Source: Deferribacterales bacterium (lineage in GTDB: Bacteria; Chrysiogenota; Deferribacteres; Deferribacterales; JAISNW01). Taken from it: a DNA stretch of 16,921 bases. The notes under the pieces were generated by a model, which had not been told where the DNA came from, did not search any database, and saw only the letters and a list, made by a program, of their open reading frames with translations. Within the stretch, counting starts at the first letter, position 1. Every line of letters begins with the position of its first letter. The translations under genes were made by a program, and so were the position numbers. The stretch is from contig BNUJ01000022.1 in assembly GCA_025997275.1 (NCBI GenBank), forward strand, positions 1-16,921, in the 5' to 3' direction. Below are positions 7,318 to 13,911 of this stretch, piece by piece.

Positions 7318-7976
7318 TCTGCACCAGCATCAACCACTGTATTCGTCATGCCAGCTGTGTTGTTTATACTAACACTAGCTGTATTATTTACATCACCCTG
7401 TGTGCCAAATATGTTCTGCACCACGTCTTTCCTAGCCAGCACCTCGCGCCTATTGACTAGCGAGTCTATATATTCATCTGATAATAGTCCGCGTTTCAGC
7501 CCAATAGTTATCACCAGTTCTGCAAGTTGCTCTTCTAGTCCGTCTAGCAAGCTTAATAGCTTGTGCAAGTTGCCATCGGTTGTCTGTTTCTTCTCAAGTG
7601 CCTCTGCTAGCTTAGCGCACTGCTCACCGCCAGCTATTGTCTCAGTCAAGACTTGGCGCAACTGCTCTTCATTAGCACTATCTATATTATCCAGAGCATT
7701 CTTTGTTGCCTGTCCGCTCATAACTATTTGTCTTGTGAGTGCATAAGCTATGTCTTGTGCTAATTTAGAGCTGTCAGCAAACGAACTTACATTTGCCGTG
7801 AAATCTTTGCTGTCTGCGGAGGCAAGCTCCCTGACAGATTCAGTAAAGTCTTTAGCTATTGTGAAAAAGTCGCTGTTCGGGTTGATAGCCGCATTTATAA
7901 GTGAGTATTTCCCTTCGTTTATCTGTCTTGCAACAGTGTTGACCTCATTCACATCTTTGTTTAAGTCCTCATACAT
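7314..7976 (-). CDS. Helical protein of unknown function between cheY and cheA
   Basis: I do not recognise a family. The 220 residues are almost all predicted helix and strongly acidic and polar, with long heptad-like stretches at about 1-20, 60-115 and 115-170 (for example LHKLLSLLDGLEEQLAELV at 137-155), followed by a Thr/Asn/Val-rich flexible tail. There is no signal peptide or membrane segment, so it should be cytosolic. Its position between the response regulator and the kinase makes a CheZ-like or scaffolding role tempting, but the CheZ active-site string (D-L/F-T-G-Q) is absent. A good AAGGA Shine-Dalgarno lies in the end of cheY, the gap to cheY is only 5 bases, and the stop overlaps cheA as ATGA, so it is made with both. 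Confidence 0.85.
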   Translation of the reverse strand: MYEDLNKDVNEVNTVARQINEGKYSLINAAINPNSDFFTIAKDFTESVRELASADSKDFTANVSSFADSSKLAQDIAYALTRQIVMSGQATKNALDNIDSANEEQLRQVLTETIAGGEQCAKLAEALEKKQTTDGNLHKLLSLLDGLEEQLAELVITIGLKRGLLSDEYIDSLVNRREVLARKDVVQNIFGTQGDVNNTASVSINNTAGMTNTVVDAGAE

Positions 7977-7981
7977 TGCGG

Positions 7982-8380
7982 CTATCCTTCTGGAACCTCT
8001 ACAATACCAAGTAGCCTGAACAGCCTTTCTTTTAATATATCGGCGCTGAACGGCTTAATAACATAGTTGTTGACACCATTGCGCAGTGCTGTGAGGATAT
8101 CTTCCTTAGCCGCTTCAGTGGTTATCATAAGAATAGGCACTCCATTAAATTTAGGGTTAGCGCGCAATAGCCTAGTAAAAGCAAGCCCGTCCATCTCAGG
8201 CATATTCCAGTCGGTGATAATAGCATCTACTTTATTTTGCCCCATAATGTCCATAGCCGATACTCCATTCGCAGCCTCCAGCACGTTGGCAAAACCAAAC
8301 TTTTTGACCAGATTGGTAACGATTCGGCGCATAGCGACAGAATCTTCAATCACCAGAACAGTTTGTGAATAGGACACCAT
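7982..8380 (-). CDS. cheY: Chemotaxis response regulator CheY
   Basis: A single receiver domain of 132 residues that, when phosphorylated by CheA, binds FliM at the motor switch. Numbered from the upstream GTG at 8386 (subtract 2 for the chosen start), the acidic pocket is Glu14/Asp15, the phospho-acceptor is Asp59 (ITDWNMPEMDG), the switch Thr is 89 (MITTEA), and Lys111 sits in VIKPF. I chose ATG 8380 over GTG 8386 because the AGGAG Shine-Dalgarno lies 7 bases before the ATG but abuts the GTG. It has its own promoter in the 58-base gap after fliY. MDGLAF and ITTEA are typical of CheY rather than of a DNA-binding regulator, and no output domain follows. Confidence 0.95.
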   Translation of the reverse strand: MVSYSQTVLVIEDSVAMRRIVTNLVKKFGFANVLEAANGVSAMDIMGQNKVDAIITDWNMPEMDGLAFTRLLRANPKFNGVPILMITTEAAKEDILTALRNGVNNYVIKPFSADILKERLFRLLGIVEVPEG

Positions 8381-8387
8381 AAGCACT

Positions 8388-8392
8388 CTCCT
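8388..8392 (-). promoter_or_regulatory. Ribosome binding site that sets the cheY start
   Basis: AGGAG on the minus strand, 7 bases before ATG 8380 and only 1 base from the in-frame GTG 8386, so it favours the ATG. Confidence 0.65.
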
Positions 8393-8412
8393 AATCTATA
8401 TAGCAACTCTGT

Positions 8413-8441
8413 ATCATATTTGCACGACAACGTCAAGTCAA
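8413..8441 (-). promoter_or_regulatory. Sigma70-type promoter for cheY and downstream genes
   Basis: On the minus strand, TTGACT (8441-8436) and TATGAT (8418-8413) are spaced by 17 bases. The expected transcription start is near 8406, leaving about 25 bases of leader with the AGGAG site. This is the only gap over 50 bases inside the flhA-to-ankyrin run, so it probably allows the cheY-cheA-envelope genes to be transcribed apart from the flagellar genes. An inverted repeat covers the -35 box. Confidence 0.6.
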
Positions 8442-8445
8442 CGTT
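8429..8445. promoter_or_regulatory. Inverted repeat over the cheY promoter -35 box
   Basis: AACGT and ACGTT are separated by 7 bases (8429-8433 and 8441-8445), centred on the -35 element. The geometry would suit a repressor operator, but 5-base arms can occur by chance. Confidence 0.25.
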
Positions 8446-9344
8446 TAATCTCTCAGTTTCCTAATACGCTCAGCCTTGCTGATTATCTCCTTTATGCGCA
8501 GACCGAAATAGCCATCTATGATTACAACTTCCCCCACAGCAATCACCTTGCCGTTGATTGTCAGCTCTATAGGGTCATCAGCCCCTTGATTCAGCTCTAT
8601 TATATCACCAGGACCTAAGTTTAATATATCTTTCAGGAATAATTTAGCAACTCCCATCCTAATGCTGACTGGAATTTCCACATCCAACAGCATATCTATA
8701 TTACCACCAACCTCGCTGGCTACGGTTGACCAGCTGTCATTAGAATTGCTACTGGTTAGGTCAAACGATTCATCACCAATACCGCCCGCAGAGAGTGCGT
8801 TGTCGCTATCAAACAGAGATATATAACCGCTATCTAAAAATTGACGGAATTGAAACGGGTTGCCCTTTATATCCCCGTTCATATTAAATACCTTGTAGTC
8901 CGCCCCTTTTAATGCGCCTATACTGTTAGTGGCGGCTACTTGCGATATTTTGAAATGAACTTTTCTGCCCAGCTGCGTTTGGATAGAACTGGCAATGCCA
9001 CCTAGCATTTGGTTTGCCATCTCGGTAGCGGCGTCTTTGTGATTGTCATCTAGGGTCTCTGATGCTATCCCGTCCCCCATAAGCATCAGGTCTGCCAAGC
9101 GCACAATATCTGCCGTCTTATATAAAAAACCTATTTCAAGTCCAGACCCGTCATCAGTTGCCAGCACCATTGTGCCGTTTGCAAAACCTTCTGTCAACTC
9201 ATTAGCGTTAGCTGACGTAGTGTCAACTATTTTAATATCCGGTTTAGCCGAAAATGCCCTAATCGTGGTGTCAAGGGTGCTAACTAGCAGTTCGCCATAA
9301 GTTTTGACGATAGCTTCACTCTGTATATCAATAGAACTGCTCAT
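8445..9344 (-). CDS. fliY: Flagellar motor switch protein FliY (CheC-like domain plus FliN domain)
   Basis: The 299 residues are too long for plain FliN (about 80-140) and fit FliY. Residues 10-180 form a CheC/CheX-like domain that contains the phosphatase signature D/S-x3-E-x2-N as Asp104-AAT-Glu108-MA-Asn111, followed by QMLGGIASS; only one such motif is evident. Residues 183-213 are a Ser/Asn/Asp-rich linker. Residues 215-295 are the SpoA/FliN domain (MLLDVEIPVSIRMG, LGPGDIIEL, VNGK-like LTINGKVIAVGEVVIID, FGLRI), which builds the C-ring with FliM. Known FliY proteins dephosphorylate CheY-P at the switch, and here the next gene is cheY. The ATG overlaps the fliM stop as ATGA. A phosphatase function is inferred from the motif. 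Confidence 0.93.
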   Translation of the reverse strand: MSSSIDIQSEAIVKTYGELLVSTLDTTIRAFSAKPDIKIVDTTSANANELTEGFANGTMVLATDDGSGLEIGFLYKTADIVRLADLMLMGDGIASETLDDNHKDAATEMANQMLGGIASSIQTQLGRKVHFKISQVAATNSIGALKGADYKVFNMNGDIKGNPFQFRQFLDSGYISLFDSDNALSAGGIGDESFDLTSSNSNDSWSTVASEVGGNIDMLLDVEIPVSIRMGVAKLFLKDILNLGPGDIIELNQGADDPIELTINGKVIAVGEVVIIDGYFGLRIKEIISKAERIRKLRD

Positions 9345-10348
9345 ATCAAGTCCTCCAACACGTGGCTCACTACCTTAACCGCCTTTTTACGTCCCATAAT
9401 CCCAAGTGTTCCATTAAATTTATGCCTATCCTGCACACGCAAGTCAAGCGGTCTTGATGCCTTTTTGTCTAATACTATCGCATCACCTGCTTTCAGCTCC
9501 AATAGTTCCCTCACTGTCATAGACGTATGTCCTAGCTCTAGGGTAATATCTGTAAGCAACGTTTCCAATATCTCTAATATGCGCAGTTCATACTCGCCAC
9601 CCTTGCCTTTTTTGGCACCAACCAGCCACTCCTGCGAACTAATCTTACTTAGGATAGGCTCCAGCACCAGTGCGGGCAGACACATATTTACCATACCCGT
9701 AGTAGAGCCAAAACGAACCTCAAAAACTATAAGGACAACAACTTCATTTTGTGCAACTATTTGTATTACGTGCGGACTATTTTCGCTCAACTCTTTCATC
9801 AGACGTATATTAGGCACTACCTGTTTCCACATATCTTCTAAATCTTTCAGAATAAGTTGGATTATACCATCCATTATGGTAATTTCAAGCGGGGTAAGCT
9901 CGCGCATCTTTGATATCGGCTGCCCTACGCCCCCTAAAAGCTTATCAATAATAGGGAACACCAGAGACGGGTTTATTTCTAGCACCGAATTACCTTGCAA
10001 GGGTGTCATACTTATGATGTTAAAACTGGTAGGGTCTGGCAACGACATTAAAAATTCGCCGTAAGTCATCTGGTCCACGCTGACCAGACTAATATCAGTA
10101 ATAATACGTAAAAAGCTTGATAGGTCTGAGCTAAAGTTGCGGGCAAATTTATCGTGCAGGTTTCTTATAGAGCGTAACTGTTCCTTAGACACGCGGTCGG
10201 GACGGCGGAAGTCATATATTGAAATCTTTCTCGAGATAAACTCGCTAGCGTCTGTGCCGCCACCTAGCGCGACAGGAACAGACGCACCGTCATCTATAAC
10301 GGTGCTGAGCAGAGCATCTATTTCGTCCTGAGAGAGTATATCTGGCAC
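9341..10348 (-). CDS. fliM: Flagellar motor switch protein FliM
   Basis: FliM is the C-ring component that binds CheY-P. The 335 residues match the family. The N-terminus carries the CheY-binding peptide ILSQDEIDALL (4-14), followed by a flexible segment, the middle CheC-like domain (about 45-235; ISIYDFRRPDRVSKEQLRSI at 42-61), and a C-terminal SpoA domain (about 255-330; LKAGDAIVLDKKASRPLDL). The start is GTG 10348: the AGGAGG Shine-Dalgarno (10354-10359) is 5 bases away, it overlaps the cheB stop codon, and this start leaves the CheY-binding motif at the usual place. No ATG fits. Translation is probably coupled to cheB on the 5' side and to fliY on the 3' side. Confidence 0.96.
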   Translation of the reverse strand: MPDILSQDEIDALLSTVIDDGASVPVALGGGTDASEFISRKISIYDFRRPDRVSKEQLRSIRNLHDKFARNFSSDLSSFLRIITDISLVSVDQMTYGEFLMSLPDPTSFNIISMTPLQGNSVLEINPSLVFPIIDKLLGGVGQPISKMRELTPLEITIMDGIIQLILKDLEDMWKQVVPNIRLMKELSENSPHVIQIVAQNEVVVLIVFEVRFGSTTGMVNMCLPALVLEPILSKISSQEWLVGAKKGKGGEYELRILEILETLLTDITLELGHTSMTVRELLELKAGDAIVLDKKASRPLDLRVQDRHKFNGTLGIMGRKKAVKVVSHVLEDLI

Positions 10349-10353
10349 TTACG

Positions 10354-10359
10354 CCTCCT
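10354..10359 (-). promoter_or_regulatory. Ribosome binding site for the GTG start of fliM
   Basis: AGGAGG, fully consensus, begins within the TAG stop of cheB and lies 5 bases before GTG 10348. It explains the use of a non-ATG start. Confidence 0.7.
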
Positions 10360-11509
10360 ATTGCCTTTTGTTATCTCTTGTGCCATTTATATGGAAATCT
10401 ATCCTTGCCGCTAAATCAGTCAAAGAGACTATCTCATCTGCAAGTCCTGCCGATATTACAACATTAGGCATACCGAAAACTATGCTAGACTTTTCGTCCT
10501 GCGATATAACGAACCCGCCAGCGGCTTTTATCTTTTCGCAACCTAGTGCGCCGTCTTTCCCCATACCTGTCATAACAACACCGAGCGTATCCCCGCCATA
10601 GATATCCACAACCGATGAAAAAGTATCATCCACACTAGGATTATACAAAAGACCAGCAAGCGGAGGCACTATTGCCAGCACCTTGTCGTTACCTTTCTTA
10701 TTAACTAGCGTCCTATAGCCACTCTTAGCTATATATACTACGTTAGGCTCTAAAACGTCCCCATCTTTTGCCTCAACAACCTTTATACTGCTGATAGAAT
10801 TAAGCCTCTCAGCTAAAAACAATGTGAAGTTCACAGGTATATGCTGCACTAATATGATAGGCACGCCAATATCGTTTGGTATAAATGGAATAACGCTTTG
10901 CAACGATTGGGGACCGCCTGTTGATACGCCAATAAGCACAATCTTCTTCATAGCTGGGATAGCGGTATGCCTAGCAGCAGTCGTTGTATATTCTGCACTA
11001 CTTGTCGGCAACTGTGCGACAGACACGACAGGTTTTGCCAGCTCTGTCGCTTTTCCTCTGCCACGCTCAATAGCCGCTGTTGTAGTTACAAGTCTCTTTG
11101 TGATATCAGGTTCACTCATTAACGCCCGTATCTTCCCTTTAATCTCACTTACAAGGTTCTTCATACCAGCTGAGCCATACGATATATCTTTAGAGATGAA
11201 GTCAACTGCACCGAGTTCTAGTGCTTTTATAGTGGTAGCCGCCCCATCGCTGGTAAGTGAGCTTACCATAATAACGGGCATAGGTGCTTGTTTCATAATA
11301 TTTTCTAGTGCGACAAGCCCGTCCATACGGGGCATCTGGACATCTAACAACAGAATATCGGGCTTTTTCTTGATAGCTACTTCAACGGCTTCCTCGCCGT
11401 TAGAGACCAGAGCGACAACTTCAAAATCATCATCTTCAGCAAACATCCGCTCCAATGCTTTGCGCATGAAAGCGGAGTCGTCAGCAAGAGCAATTCTGAT
11501 TTTGGACAT
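10358..11509 (-). CDS. cheB: Chemotaxis response regulator protein-glutamate methylesterase CheB
   Basis: CheB removes methyl groups from chemoreceptor glutamates during adaptation and can deamidate glutamines. Residues 1-130 are the receiver domain, with Asp10/Asp11 and phospho-acceptor Asp56 (LLLDVQMPRMDG). Residues 131-187 are a linker. Residues 188-370 are the methylesterase, with catalytic Ser196 (GVSTGG), His223 (VQHIP) and Asp319 (MTGMGKDG). At 383 residues it is slightly longer than E. coli CheB (349), mostly in the linker. The ATG overlaps the fliA stop as TAATG. It lies in the fliA-fliM interval rather than beside cheR, which is not in the window, so the methyltransferase that opposes it must be encoded elsewhere. 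Confidence 0.97.
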   Translation of the reverse strand: MSKIRIALADDSAFMRKALERMFAEDDDFEVVALVSNGEEAVEVAIKKKPDILLLDVQMPRMDGLVALENIMKQAPMPVIMVSSLTSDGAATTIKALELGAVDFISKDISYGSAGMKNLVSEIKGKIRALMSEPDITKRLVTTTAAIERGRGKATELAKPVVSVAQLPTSSAEYTTTAARHTAIPAMKKIVLIGVSTGGPQSLQSVIPFIPNDIGVPIILVQHIPVNFTLFLAERLNSISSIKVVEAKDGDVLEPNVVYIAKSGYRTLVNKKGNDKVLAIVPPLAGLLYNPSVDDTFSSVVDIYGGDTLGVVMTGMGKDGALGCEKIKAAGGFVISQDEKSSIVFGMPNVVISAGLADEIVSLTDLAARIDFHINGTRDNKRQ

Positions 11510-12249
11510 TACATTACATCCTTTTCCTTTAGGCGTTTCCTCGCCCTAACCAGTGCTGAAGAGTGCAACTGCGAAACCCTAGACTCTGTCACACCAAGCA
11601 CTTCAGCGATTTCTTTCATATTAAGGTCTTCAAAGTAGCGCAACGACACGACAGTTCGCTCATTACTGGGTAGCGAATCTATCACCACCGTAAGTGCGTT
11701 TATAAGGCTGTTCCGTATGGCTTCATCTTCAGGGCTAGCGGTTGTCCCTGCTACAGTGTCAGCCAGAGACGGTCCGCCTTCATCAATCGGATTATCCAAC
11801 CTAACAACGTGTTGTCCACCCAGCATCATAATACCATGTACACTTTCTTCGTCAACCCCTAATCGTTCAGCAACCTCAAGTATGCTTGGTTGACGACCCA
11901 GCTTAACTTTTAGCTTATTTACCATCTCTTCAACTTCACGAACCTTGCGTCTATCGGTGCGCGATAAGAAATCTTGTTCCCGCAAATGGTCTTTCAATGC
12001 ACCACGCAAACGGTGCTCCAGATATGTTTTGAATGTGGTATCTTTAGTCTTGTCAAACTTACTTATGCAGTCTATCAACCCTCTGGCGCATATAGAGCAA
12101 ACTTCATCAACGTCTATGCTGGCTGGCAGAAAACGGCATTCCTTGACCGCCCAGTCGTGGACGAATGGATAATACTCCTGCACCATCTTGTTACGTTCTT
12201 CCTCGCTCAGGGTAACCTGAAGTGCCATGCTGTTAGAATAAGTAATCAT
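11509..12249 (-). CDS. fliA: Flagellar sigma factor sigma28 (FliA)
   Basis: An RNA polymerase sigma factor of the FliA/WhiG group that directs late flagellar and chemotaxis genes. The 246 residues contain region 2 (about 20-95; ICARGLIDCISKFDKTKDT and YLEHRLRGALKDHLREQD), region 3 (about 95-150; KLGRQPSILEVAERLGV) and region 4 (about 185-240; LPSNERTVVSLRYFEDLNM and KEIAEVLGVTESRVSQLHSS, the helix-turn-helix for the -35). The ATG overlaps the stop of the small membrane protein as ATGA; a second ATG 7 codons later has no Shine-Dalgarno. No clear sigma28 promoter (TAAA-N15-GCCGATAA) is visible in the window, so its targets lie elsewhere or are not recognisable by eye. Confidence 0.96.
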   Translation of the reverse strand: MITYSNSMALQVTLSEEERNKMVQEYYPFVHDWAVKECRFLPASIDVDEVCSICARGLIDCISKFDKTKDTTFKTYLEHRLRGALKDHLREQDFLSRTDRRKVREVEEMVNKLKVKLGRQPSILEVAERLGVDEESVHGIMMLGGQHVVRLDNPIDEGGPSLADTVAGTTASPEDEAIRNSLINALTVVIDSLPSNERTVVSLRYFEDLNMKEIAEVLGVTESRVSQLHSSALVRARKRLKEKDVM

Positions 12250-12452
12250 CTCAATTTCCAGCCGTTCCTTATTATTTTATATATCTCTCCGCACACCAGC
12301 CAAACCACATAATAAACTACAAAAAACACAACAAAGTCCCTTACGAGCAAGCTTAAATGCAAAGTATCAGACTTCAATACCTTGTAAAGGACACTACAGA
12401 CGGTAGCTGTAGAAGCCAACAATATCGGCAGATATTTTATAGCAGTTATCAT
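12246..12452 (-). CDS. Small two-helix membrane protein between flhF and fliA
   Basis: A 68-residue protein of unknown function with two hydrophobic segments, about residues 3-23 (AIKYLPILLASTATVCSVLY) and 33-57 (LSLLVRDFVVFFVVYYVVWL), and a basic tail (KIIRNGWKLR). I chose ATG 12452 over the in-frame GTG 12458 because a GGAGG Shine-Dalgarno is 6 bases before the ATG and abuts the GTG. The stop overlaps fliA as ATGA, so fliA translation may depend on it. In many flagellar clusters the gene in this slot is flhG (a MinD-like ATPase); it is absent here. A role in flagellar placement or assembly is only a guess from position. Confidence 0.75.
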   Translation of the reverse strand: MITAIKYLPILLASTATVCSVLYKVLKSDTLHLSLLVRDFVVFFVVYYVVWLVCGEIYKIIRNGWKLR

Positions 12453-12458
12453 CAGCAC

Positions 12459-12463
12459 CCTCC
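12459..12463 (-). promoter_or_regulatory. Ribosome binding site that sets the small membrane protein start
   Basis: GGAGG on the minus strand, 6 bases before ATG 12452. It directly touches GTG 12458, so the ATG is the likelier start. Confidence 0.6.
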
Positions 12464-12475
12464 AAAATCGCTGGT

Positions 12476-13885
12476 TTAGCCTTTATTCGCCTCCCACATA
12501 GATGGAAGGTCATTCAGTAGTTTTTTAGCAATTTTCGTGCCAATCGGTATCTCGTAGTCGCTAGGCACGTTCTGCCCGACAGATAACATCAAAATAGGTG
12601 TGTTTTTCTTTATAGGCAGGTTTGCCAGTGCCCCAAAGGACATAGTCTCGTCTAGCTTAGTGAACAGCAGGTAGTCGGGGCTTAACGGTGCGTATTTTTC
12701 ATAGATATTTCCGAGTTCATCTTGATTGCCCGCCATTGACAGCACTAGCACTGTCATAGCACCATTAGATGCTTCTAGCATTGCTGATAGGTCAGATACT
12801 GCACTATCGTTATATGGGCTATGCCCCGCTGTATCTAAAAATATGTAATCGTATTCGCTCTCTATCTCATTTAACAGCGAGGTTAGCTCGCTAGGTTCTG
12901 ATACCAGATAAACGGGAGCTTTCACCATATCAGCGTAAGTTTTCAGCTGTTCCAGCGCACCTATGCGCGAATTGTCTGACGTGATTAGTGCTATGCGTTG
13001 CTGAGAGTATTTGGTTACGATATGTGCCAGCAGTTTTACGATTGTTGAAGTTTTGCCCACGCCTGTAGGTCCCACAAAGGCTACAACTTTCCTGTATAGC
13101 GAGGATGCCATATCTTGCTCTATGGGTATTCTTTTTGTCAACTCATCAGTCACAAGGCTCTTTAGGTAAGCCTGTCCGACTGCTTCGGGCACTGTCATCT
13201 CAAGCCCCTTTAACATACGGTAGCTGACAATCTCATCTACACCATTGTTCACCATAGCGGAGTGGAGTGCTTTTAAGCTGTCGTCTAGGTCAACGTGCAA
13301 GAGCGATAGGTCACCCAGCGCATTCTGAATATTTGTCAGCTGCTGTTTAATCTCGTTCATATCGTTAGATAGGGCTGCCATCTTGTCTAGCCCCATAGCC
13401 TTTATCACTGTTGCCAGTTTATCAGAATCTACATCTGATGTTGCACCAGCACTCGGCGTGATAATCTGCGGTGTTTGTGGCATTTGTTCAACCTGTGCCT
13501 TTTGTGCCTCAGCCTTTAGGTTGTTTGCAAGCACCACATCGCCTTTGTTAGTGCTCTCTAGCAGTGCATTTATATAGTCGGAATCTGCCCCTGTGCTCTC
13601 AGCCTGCTGCTGTGCTTTTATTATCGTCCCTGCTTGATGTTCCCGTCCATAGCCGAAACGCGGCATATTAGCTATAGGAACGTTTATCTGCTCCGCAGGC
13701 TTAGGAACAGCACCGTCGTAATCAAGTGCCGCTGTAACCTCTAATACCGTGCGCGGCAGTAGACCGAAACTTGCCGGTTTAGTCACCTTGCGGGTAGATA
13801 GGATGACCGCATCGGGACCTAAATCGTCCTTTACAATGCGAATCGCCTCTTTCATATCAGCTACTTCATATTTCTTAAATTGCAT
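12476..13885 (-). CDS. flhF: Flagellar biosynthesis GTPase FlhF
   Basis: FlhF is an SRP-type GTPase that sets the number and position of polar flagella. Of the 469 residues, 1-55 form the FlhF-specific B-domain start (MQFKKYEVADMKEAIRIV and GPDAVILSTRKV), 60-150 are a Gln/Pro/Ala-rich variable region, 155-260 are the N domain, and 265-465 are the G domain. G motifs are GPTGVGKTS (272-280), SDNSRIGALEQL (303-314), DTAGHS (351-356) and TKLDE (409-413). The usual DTAGR and D-T-Y-R are here DTAGH and D-N-S-R, unusual but seen as variable in the FlhF branch. It starts 26 bases after flhA. Its usual partner FlhG is not in the window. Confidence 0.96.
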   Translation of the reverse strand: MQFKKYEVADMKEAIRIVKDDLGPDAVILSTRKVTKPASFGLLPRTVLEVTAALDYDGAVPKPAEQINVPIANMPRFGYGREHQAGTIIKAQQQAESTGADSDYINALLESTNKGDVVLANNLKAEAQKAQVEQMPQTPQIITPSAGATSDVDSDKLATVIKAMGLDKMAALSNDMNEIKQQLTNIQNALGDLSLLHVDLDDSLKALHSAMVNNGVDEIVSYRMLKGLEMTVPEAVGQAYLKSLVTDELTKRIPIEQDMASSLYRKVVAFVGPTGVGKTSTIVKLLAHIVTKYSQQRIALITSDNSRIGALEQLKTYADMVKAPVYLVSEPSELTSLLNEIESEYDYIFLDTAGHSPYNDSAVSDLSAMLEASNGAMTVLVLSMAGNQDELGNIYEKYAPLSPDYLLFTKLDETMSFGALANLPIKKNTPILMLSVGQNVPSDYEIPIGTKIAKKLLNDLPSMWEANKG

Positions 13886-13911
13886 AATCTTATACTACCA
13901 TATTTAGCCGC

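Noticed and set aside
6746..7372. 208-codon plus-strand frame opposite cheA
   Set aside because: The minus strand carries unmistakable CheA motifs, and the plus frame is Ser/Cys-rich without any recognisable domain.
7314..7976. Naming the helical protein CheZ
   Set aside because: It fits by position, but the CheZ active-site string around the catalytic Gln and the C-terminal CheY-binding peptide are not seen.
10824..11549. 241-codon plus-strand frame opposite cheB
   Set aside because: It is the antisense of a CheB gene with all catalytic residues, and has no Shine-Dalgarno or family pattern.
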